In this document: piece after piece, positions 1-5,973 of the stretch
Numbering within the stretch: position 1 is the stretch's first letter
Layout: the number at the start of each line of letters is the position of its first letter
Source of the DNA: Auxenochlorella pyrenoidosa
Taxonomy: Eukaryota > Chlorophyta > Trebouxiophyceae > Chlorellales > Chlorellaceae
Direction: 5' to 3'
Length of the DNA: 10,273 nucleotides
NCBI GenBank assembly: GCA_001430745.1
Contig: KQ482069.1
Coordinates: 542,914-553,186, forward strand
Made by a program: the position numbers and the translations under genes
Notes under the pieces: generated by a model
What the model saw: only the letters and a program-made list of their open reading frames with translations
Told to the model about the DNA's origin: nothing
The model's database searches: none

Positions 1-133
1 TTGCCCAGGTCGTGCTCGCAGTTGTTTTCCACGGAGGCAGGGAAGCAGGCGGGCATGTGGAAGGGCCAGGACCAGAGGGGTGTGCACGGGCACACAGCCG
101 TGCAGCGCTTGCTCGCCTGTGGCCTGGCTGCAG
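1..133 (+). other. Intronic or undetermined sequence upstream of the first visible exon
   Basis: The stretch before the acceptor CTGCAG at 128-133 shows no recognisable domain sequence. The frame of the first visible exon stays open upstream, but the translation (MCTGTQPCSACSPVAWLQ) has no family resemblance and a good acceptor separates it from the EGF-like residues. It is most likely the 3' part of an intron. A donor-like CAG|gtcgtg at 6-14 could mark the end of an exon running into the window, but eight bases are too few to support one. Confidence 0.4.
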
Positions 134-696
134 GGCGGCGCCTGCGAGACCGTGGATGACAAATGGTGCCTGCTTAACTGCGGCGGTGGGTTGCCAGGGG
201 AGGAGGGTGCCTTGCTGGGGCCGCTGCCGGCGGCGCTTGGCACTCCAGCTGCCGTCGCCGACCGCAAACCCAGGGGGGGACTTGTGGCCGGCTTGGTACC
301 ATCGTATGTAGCCGCCAGGACCTCTGCTGCTGCGCAGCGCTGGCGTGCCCTGCCCCACTGTGCCCGCGCCTGCTTCTTCCAAACATGCCCTGTGCAGGTC
401 GGGGCAAGTGCCACGACTACTTCTGCCACTGCAAGCCACCCTACTTTAGGTGAGGGCCTCCCAGGGGCAGCAGGCTGCCCGGGTTTAGCCTTTGGCACAT
501 GGCAGTGGCGTGCAGTCGCCCCCAGCAGGCGTTCGTGCCAGCCACATGCGGACTGCAGCAGATGCCAGGTGCGACAGCTGTTGTGGGGCAAGCGACATTT
601 GGCGAGCCTCGGGGGAAGCAGAAGGCGAGTCTGGAGCCTCCCGTTGCCAGTCAGCCTGCTTCCATCCTTGCCTTCCCTCTGCGCAGCCTGGGCTGC
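134..696 (+). other. EGF-like cysteine module encoded by exons 1-3
   Basis: The spliced product has cysteines at visible residues 4, 12, 16, 22, 27, 29 and 38. The last six fit the EGF-like spacing C-x3-C-x5-C-x4-C-x-C-x8-C. The fourth to sixth cysteines, C-x4-C-x-C-x8-C, are the recognisable core (around CHDYFCHCKPPYF). The module precedes the first exostosin strand (KIYMYEL) by about 20 residues. EGF-like segments in front of exostosin domains occur in green algal GT47 proteins. They are extracytoplasmic and disulfide-bonded, which agrees with a luminal Golgi location. More EGF copies may lie upstream of the window. Confidence 0.68.
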
Positions 697-3600
697 TCTC
701 GAGACCATGCCGTGCCGCACACTGCGGTGCGGCCCAGCCCCGTCGACTTCAAAATCTACATGTGAGCGCAGGGCAAGGGGCAGGCGGCGCGGGGCGGTGT
801 GGCAGCCCTGGACTCCCTTACCTGTGCGCGCGTCGCCGCCCCTGAATGCCACCCCGCACCCTCTGCATGCCAACCAATTCCTCCTTTGACCATCCCCGGG
901 CCCCTTGCAGGTATGAACTGAGCACGCAGGTGTGCCGCCCACCGCCTCGCCTCGCCTGAAGCCTGCGCTTGAAGCAGCGCGCGTGCCGCACCTGCGCGCC
1001 ACCTGGCTGTGCCCAGCGCTGTGCTGCGTGCCAACTGCGCTGCCCCGCACCTGCGCACCCGTTGCACCTGCCCCGTCTGCATTCTCTGGAATGTTTGCCA
1101 GCCCACCCCGCCCCCCACCTACCCATCCCCACCCCCCACACACAGTTCTCTTACCCTAATCCTGATTACCTGTGCCCCTCCCTCTCATTCCCCACCCCCA
1201 GTTCTCTTACCCTCTCATCCGAGACCTTGGAGAGCCGCGCACCGAGATCGGCACCGCCCTGTATGCCGCTTACTACAAGGTAAGTGGTCTGGTAGTGTGC
1301 TGGGCCGGCGCGGGCGTGGGTCGGCGAATCAACCCAGCCCAACGATCTCTCACGACATGAACGCTCCAGGTGGCAGGCTGGCAGAGCAGCCGCGGGGCCT
1401 TGCCAGCGTGCCGCGCGCAGCGCCCGGCTGCGTTCCAGCTCCATGGCTCCAGGGGGGATTTGCTCCCACGCCCTCTGACCTGCGACCCCCCCCCCCCGCC
1501 CAACACGCTTGCCGGCCGGTGAGCGGGTGCCCGCTGCCGTTCCAGGAGAGCTTCATGCACAGCTCGGTGCGCCTGACGCGCTCCCTTGCCCCCTGGCGTG
1601 TGCCCGCTGCAGTTCCAGGAGAGCTTCATGCACAGCTCTGTGCGCACGTACGACCCCACAGAAGCCAACATGTTTTACGTGCCCACCTTCATGTACGAGT
1701 GGACGGGTGAGTCGGCCAATGGATGCTTTTTCATGTGTAAGTGGACAGGTGGTGGCCAGTGGACGGGTGAGTGGAAGAGTGGATGGGTGAGGCGGGGGCG
1801 CCTCGCGAGCTGGCTGACGCGGGGCGCGTCAGGGTCAGGCTGCTTCCTGGCGAGGAGCCTGGAGCGGCTAGGCTAGGGAGGGGCAGCAAGGGAGGGAGGG
1901 AGGGAGGGAGGGGAGCAGCCTTAGGGCTCATCCTGGCGAGAGATCCACACCTGCCAGCCAGGCCCCTCCCCCCCCCCCCCTATCACCACCGCCACCACCC
2001 CCTCTCTCCCTGCAGGCCCCCCTGGCGACGGCAACGAGTACCTCAACATCCTGTTCGACCACATCCGGCAGCGCTACCCGTAGGTTCTTCTTGTTTGGGC
2101 TTAAAGTCTGTAAAGTCTGTCTGACCGCAACGGAACTTGCGACACAGACGCTTGGGTTGGTTTTTTGTTTTCTGTGTTGGTTCTTTGAATAGGACCGATA
2201 AGTGGGTACTAAATCGCACGGTCCTGCGATTGAATTGTACAGCTCAGTTCACCAACCACACCCGTCCTACACAACCCTGTTATGCTGCTTACAGGTACTG
2301 GAACAGGACCAACGGGCGGGACCACTTGTGAGCGCCGCGCCGCGCTGTGCATGCTGCGGTCGCCACGCCATGCCTGCAAACGCTGCGCCGAGCGCGCCTG
2401 CCCCGCGCTGGCCTCTGCTGGGGCAGCGCCGGCCCGCACCGGCCTGCGCTGGCTGCTGCAGCAGACCACCAGCCGCGGCAAGAGCCCGCTGGGCGTGCCA
2501 GGAGGTGCTGCACGCCAGGCGATGCCTGCCCATGCGCTGGTACGAAGCACGCCTTGCGCAACCCCCGCCCCACATGCCCGCCCGCGCAGTTTCTTTCACA
2601 CCGCCGACCGCGGCGGCTGCTGCATGTCTGAGCTGGCGCTGCAGCCTGTGCACCTCATCCACTTTGGCTACTACATGCCAGACCCCGGGAAGAGCCCCCT
2701 GACCACGGTGCGGCTGCAGAGCAAAGGTGCGTTGTGGTGCGGTATGTGTGTGTCTGTGGTGCGGTGGGCGGGTGGGGCAGGGGGGTCGGGGGGCTTGGGG
2801 CGGGGGTAAAGGCAAGGTGGGCTGGGCGCGCTCTCATGGAGGTCGGGGCCCAGCGGCGCATTCCAGTCACGCTCCCCGTGCGAGGCGCTCGGAACCACCA
2901 CCGCCCAGCACCAAGTTTGCGCCGTGTCTGGGCCACGTCCACTGAACAGGGTTTTATCCCCTTTGGCCTGCCCTGGTCTCGCATGCAAACGCAACGTTGC
3001 TCGCACGGAGATCCTGCTCAGCCTGACGCCTGTCGACCGCGGCCTTGCCACCAAAAGGCCTTGCTACCAGGGCCTGGGGTGCCGCCAATGGCAGCGAAAC
3101 CGGGCCATGCTCCAATGGACCCACACCCCTGTGCATGCCCCCCGTGCTCGCCCGGCTCTGCAGGCATGGGCTACTCGTGCTACCACCCGCAGCGTGATGT
3201 GGTGGTGGTCCCCGAGGAGGCGCAGTTCAAGCAGTGGGCGCAGCGCAATAGGAACATGACGATTGAGGACATCCTGAAGCAGAAGACCAAGTGAGGGGTA
3301 GTGTCTGTGTGTGTGGTTGGTGGTGGTGGGGGTGGTGGTGGTGGTGTGTGGGTGTGGGTGTGGGTGTGGGTGGGTGGGGGTGGGTGGGGATGGGGTGGGG
3401 GGTGGGGGTGGGGGGCAGGAAGGTGGGGGGCCTCCCACTTTTCCCAGGATGCGGGCGGGGGGCTGGGAGGTGGGGTGCCCAGGGCGGGGTGCCTTGGCGA
3501 GCAGCGCACGGCGTGCACAGTGGGCCCCTACTCCCAGAGGCGCTCGCTCTGGGAGGCGAGGGGCGGGGCCCTGGCCGGTGCGGGGCGCAGAGCTGGCGGC

Positions 3601-5703
3601 GGCTGCTGGGTTGGGTTGAAGTTTGCTGGGCGTGACAGGCTGCCAGGCCTCCATGGGCTGCCCCCTGTGCCCCTGCATGCCCCGCCCAGGCGCCGGAGAG
3701 CGCCCCCGCCCGCTGTCCTAAGGTTCATCTCTTTTGTTTCCGTTTACACTCACAATCGTTGGGCATTGTGCAGGCTGCTGTTCTTCATGGGAGGCGCCCT
3801 GGACTCCAGCCCAGGTGCCATTGAGTTCAGGTGCAGGCCCGCCCCGCCCGCCCGGCCCCACCCCGGCCTGCTGGCCACAACCCGCCCGCCCGCCCCCGCC
3901 TCGCCTGCCACCCGCACCGCGCCTGCCCGCCCGCCGCACGGTGCTTGGACTGCCGCGCGTTGTGGCCAAATCCCCTTGCCTGCCGCCCGCGGCTGGCTTG
4001 GCGCGTCGCAACGCGCTCGGCTTCTCATGCAACGTGGCCAGGTGCCGACGCTGCTGCCGATGCCTGCCGACGCCTACGTTCACGTCCCACACACCCCGTG
4101 CTGCCTCCTCTCGATCCTTTTTTGTGCCCTTTTTCCTGCCCTCCCCGCCTGCAGCGGCAACTCCCGGCAGATCCTGGACAGGCTAGATTTGGAGTGGAAG
4201 GACCCCGATATGGAGGTGGGCCGCCAGGTGTCTACACGGTCCGCCTGCAGGGCCGGCCGTCGCCAGCAGACACGCCCGCAGGGGCCGCCTGCCGCCAGCA
4301 ACGCTCGCTCGCAGCCCTGCTGGGCCTGTTCTCAGCCTGCAGGGACGCCTGCGCCGTCGGCCGCCTGCTTGCAAGTCCGCATGCGTGCATAAACAGAGCC
4401 CCTGCAGCCGCACTGCGGGGCCCGTCCGCTCGCCTCCTGGTTCAGGCCCGCGCTCTGCGCGTGCTGGCCCCCCACCCCCCACCAACCCCAACCCCCACCG
4501 CACCCCTCCGCAGCTGCTGTGGAAGGCGCGGTCAACGGGTATGTGTGTGTGTATATCTGTTGCTTTTGACGCCCCCCCAACCCCTTCCCCCAACAAAAAA
4601 ATCGCAGCTGCTGTGGAAGGCGCGGTCCAAGGTGCCGGACGAGCCGGGGTTCTCCATGGAGGAGGCGTACCGCCGCAACAAGTTCTGCTTCTGCCCGTAC
4701 GGCTGGGGCTTTGGTGGGTGGCCCGGCTGGTCGCGGCATGTGCGCTGCCGCGGCTGGGTGGGCACTTCCTGCTGGGTAGGGGCAGCACTTCGTTTGACGG
4801 CTGGGGCGTTGGCGGAGCTGCCACTTCCCTGCCGGGAGGTTTTGACCCACAGCATGCTTGGCGCGCGGCACGCAGCGCAGCCGAACAGCCCAGGATGGGG
4901 GCAGGGCTGCTGCCGCGCTGGCACAGCCACCGTAATATGTATGCCCGCCCCCACCCCCACCCCTCTGCACCTCCCCCGCAGGCAACCGGCTGGGCCAGGC
5001 CATGATGGCGCACTGCATCCCGGTCATAGTGCAGGCACGGCGGGCTGCTGGGGTGCGGCATGCTTTTGGGGCGCACAAACTGAGGCTGGCTGGGTCAAGC
5101 CACCCAGCAAAGCCCACCAGTGCTGCGCCTCTGCTTGGCCCGGGGGCCAAGCAGACCCACCCAGCCCGGGCCCCCTGCCCTCCCGACCGCCTTGGTCCCA
5201 CCCTTCTGTGTGCCTCCCCCAGCCGCCCCCCCACCCCCAACCCCCACCCCACCCCCGCTCCCACTCCCACCCACCCACCCACCCCACACTCACACCTTGC
5301 CCCCAAAACACCCCCACATTCACATTCCTCCCCGCCCCCGCCCCCTGAACACCCCCACATTCACATTCCTCCCTGCCCCCGCCCCCCCAAACACCCCCAC
5401 ACCCCCACCCACACAAACCTCCCTGCCTGCCCGCCCTTGCACCCGCAGGAGCACACCTTCCAGCCTTACGAAGATCTCCTCCCCTATCCGGCTTTCTCTA
5501 TCCGGCTCACCAACGCCGACCTGCCGCTCATACGCGAGATACTGCGCAACGTCACCGACCAGCAGTACCGCGGCATGCTGCTGGAGCTTATAAAATATCG
5601 GGATGCTTTCCACTGGTATGGCGAGGAGGGTGGCCGCGCCTTTGACTGGACGGTGGCCAGCCTGCGGCGGCGGTGGCAGAACCTCAAGGCGCTGTACTAC
5701 TGA
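134..5703 (+). CDS. EGF-like/exostosin-family glycosyltransferase (GT47), 5'-partial, 15 exons
   Basis: I joined exons 134-185, 398-449, 687-761, 911-929, 1202-1279, 1613-1706, 2016-2079, 2295-2327, 2590-2726, 3164-3290, 3774-3830, 4155-4215, 4608-4713, 4982-5034 and 5449-5703 (TGA). They sum to 1263 nt with every phase matching, giving 420 visible residues. Residues 4-38 form an EGF-like cysteine module. Exostosin hallmarks follow in order: KIYMYELSTQ (57-66), RTYDPTEANMFYVP (about 102-115), YWNRTNGRDHFFFHTADRGG (146-165), LLFFMGG (about 245-251), SGNSRQ (263-268), NKFCFCPYGWGFGNRLGQAM (307-326), CIPVIVQEHTFQPYEDLLPY (330-349). GT47 enzymes are Golgi type II membrane proteins that transfer sugars from nucleotide sugars to cell-wall polysaccharide or glycoprotein. 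The sugar and acceptor cannot be read from sequence. The signal anchor and start codon must lie upstream of the window. All introns are GT-AG except the last, where a GC donor best preserves the conserved VIVQ segment. Confidence 0.86.
1143..1213 (+). repeat. Duplicated acceptor and start of exon 5 (15 nt, 56 nt apart)
   Basis: The 15-mer CAGTTCTCTTACCCT occurs at 1143-1157 inside intron 4 and again at 1199-1213, where it is the real intron 4 acceptor plus the first four codons of exon 5 (FSYP). The upstream copy keeps an intact CAG and a pyrimidine-rich approach. The offset of 56 is not a multiple of three, so using the upstream acceptor would put the rest of the exon out of frame. The downstream copy is chosen because it continues into the exostosin frame (FSYPLIRDLGEP). 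Confidence 0.8.
1527..1645 (+). repeat. Duplicated acceptor and start of exon 6 (46 nt, 44 identical, 73 nt apart)
   Basis: The segment at 1527-1572 is repeated at 1600-1645 with only two mismatches (1538 C versus 1611 A; 1566 G versus 1639 T). The downstream copy spans the intron 5 acceptor (GCTGCAG) and the first eleven codons of exon 6 (FQESFMHSSVR). In the upstream copy the acceptor CAG reads CCG, so that splice site is lost; the second mismatch is synonymous in the exon frame. The 73-nt offset would shift the frame if the upstream copy were included. The sequence between the copies shows no exostosin residues. Confidence 0.93.
1699..1791 (+). repeat. Four copies of the exon 6 donor motif GTGGAYRGGTGRG
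   Basis: The exon 6 donor (GTGGACG|GGTGAGT, counted from 1699) recurs at 1741 (GTGGACAGGTGG), 1759 (a perfect 15-nt match, AGTGGACGGGTGAGT from 1758) and 1779 (GTGGATGGGTGAG). The corresponding GT dinucleotides are at 1707, 1749, 1767 and 1787. The second and third are 42 and 60 nt downstream, preserve phase, and read through without a stop. The fourth is 80 nt away and out of phase. The first donor is taken as the main one because the next exon (GPPGDGNEYLNILFDHI) then joins in the usual exostosin spacing. Confidence 0.85.
2080..2294 (+). other. Intron 7: AT-rich, inverted-repeat-rich intron
   Basis: By hand count about 100 of 215 bases are G or C (47%), far below the flanking introns. Complementary arms: CGACACAGA 2140-2148 with TCTGTGTTG 2171-2179 (one G-U pair); AGGACCG 2191-2197 with CGGTCCT 2219-2225; AATCGCA 2212-2218 with TGCGATT 2225-2231; GGTTGGT 2155-2161 with ACCAACC 2251-2257; CGCAA 2126-2130 with TTGCG 2137-2141. 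Some of these exclude each other. A tandem TAAAGTCTG (2102-2110, 2111-2119) creates a TGTAA at 2109-2113. I do not recognise a named RNA family. It is removed between exons 7 and 8 by GTAGGT...TTACAG. Confidence 0.55.
3297..3420 (+). repeat. G/T-rich low-complexity tract at the start of intron 10
   Basis: Directly after the exon 10 donor (3291) the sense strand is almost only G and T: GTGTGT, then GGTGGT, then GGGTGT, then GGGTGGGG units, up to about 3420. Many closely spaced runs of three or more G could form G-quadruplexes in the pre-mRNA. No protein-coding signal is seen in the rest of the intron, up to the acceptor TTGTGCAG at 3773. Confidence 0.8.
4509..4627 (+). repeat. Duplicated acceptor and start of exon 13 (25 nt, 94 nt apart)
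   Basis: A perfect 25-nt match at 4509-4533 (intron 12) and 4603-4627 covers the CGCAG acceptor and the first codons of exon 13 (LLWKAR plus two bases). The upstream copy keeps its AG and is followed nine nt on by a donor-like GG|GTATGT, so it could in principle act as a 28-nt micro-exon, but that would shift the frame. The downstream copy continues into the conserved segment ending NKFCFCPYGWGF. The DNA between copies is GT-rich, then C-rich, then A-rich. Confidence 0.92.
5029..5036 (+). other. Probable GC donor of intron 14 (GC-AG intron)
   Basis: Exon 14 reads ...CIPVIVQ and exon 15 (from 5449) starts EHTFQPYEDLLPY. Joining Q to E requires a donor after CAG at 5032-5034, where the intron begins GCACGG. 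The only nearby GT donor (GTGCAG at 5029) would end the exon after ATA at 5028, still in phase but dropping two residues (V, Q) from a segment conserved in exostosins (PVIVQ-x-H). GC-AG introns are a known minor class in eukaryotes. The GC reading is preferred on protein conservation. Confidence 0.62.
5307..5400 (+). repeat. C-rich minisatellite in intron 14 (about 41-nt unit, 2.3 copies)
   Basis: Units begin AACACCCCCAC at 5307, 5348 and 5390, giving periods of 41 and 42 nt. The first two share the internal CACATTCACATTCCTCCC followed by C runs. The surrounding intron from about 5215 to 5440 is nearly pure C with A, T and few G, the opposite strand bias to intron 10. No coding signal is seen. 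Confidence 0.85.
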
Positions 5704-5973
5704 GAGTACTACAGGGCGCGCCGCTGGTACTGCAGCTGAGCCATGCACGCCGACCTCATTTGATTCATTCATGTACATTTCAAACCCAGGTTCATGTAGT
5801 GCGGGCGGGGGCGGCTGGCCTGATGTGCTTGCTGTGGGTTGGGGGGCCATCTGCAACGGGGCGTCCTCACGGCCACTGTCCTGGGCGACAGGCAGAGCTG
5901 CAGCAGAAACACAGCATTACATTCTTGAAGAGCTGCACATGCAGAAGAGCTGCGATCAGGCCGGGAATCAATC
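5704..5973. other. Convergent 3' intergenic region between the two genes
   Basis: The stretch lies between the glycosyltransferase stop (5701-5703) and the stop of the minus-strand gene (5974). It should contain both 3' UTRs, so the transcripts may overlap. On the plus strand there is no perfect TGTAA; the nearest variants are TGTAC around 5773 and TGTAG around 5794. A minus-strand TGTAA is present at 5917-5921. No coding exon is supported. Confidence 0.6.
5917..5921 (-). terminator. Probable poly(A) signal TGTAA of the MYND gene
   Basis: The minus strand reads TGTAA 53 nt beyond the MYND gene stop codon. TGTAA is the dominant polyadenylation signal in green algae such as Chlamydomonas, with cleavage usually 10-30 nt further on. 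This predicts a short 3' UTR ending near 5890-5905, just short of the other gene's stop codon region. Confidence 0.5.

Noticed and set aside
1965..1981. Poly-C run near 1967-1980, and a similar run near 1488-1499
   Set aside because: These are ordinary homopolymer tracts in the pyrimidine-rich parts of introns 6 and 5, and may vary through sequencing error; no function is inferred.
3301..5348. Long plus-strand open frames of 363 and 505 codons (3301-4392 and 3831-5348)
   Set aside because: They run through GT- and C-rich introns, have Pro/Ala/Arg-rich translations with no domain, and read the true exons in the wrong frame. The exostosin exons explain the region.
4183..5360. Minus-strand open frames of 297 and 342 codons opposite the glycosyltransferase exons
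   Set aside because: They are shadows of GC-rich DNA. The sense-strand exons carry conserved exostosin motifs and intact splice sites.
5701..5739. Possible stop readthrough: TGA at 5701 is followed by 11 open codons (EYYRARRWYCS) and another TGA
   Set aside because: The extension is short and the exostosin domain is already complete. The resemblance of YY-stop-EYY comes from a small GTACTAC direct repeat.
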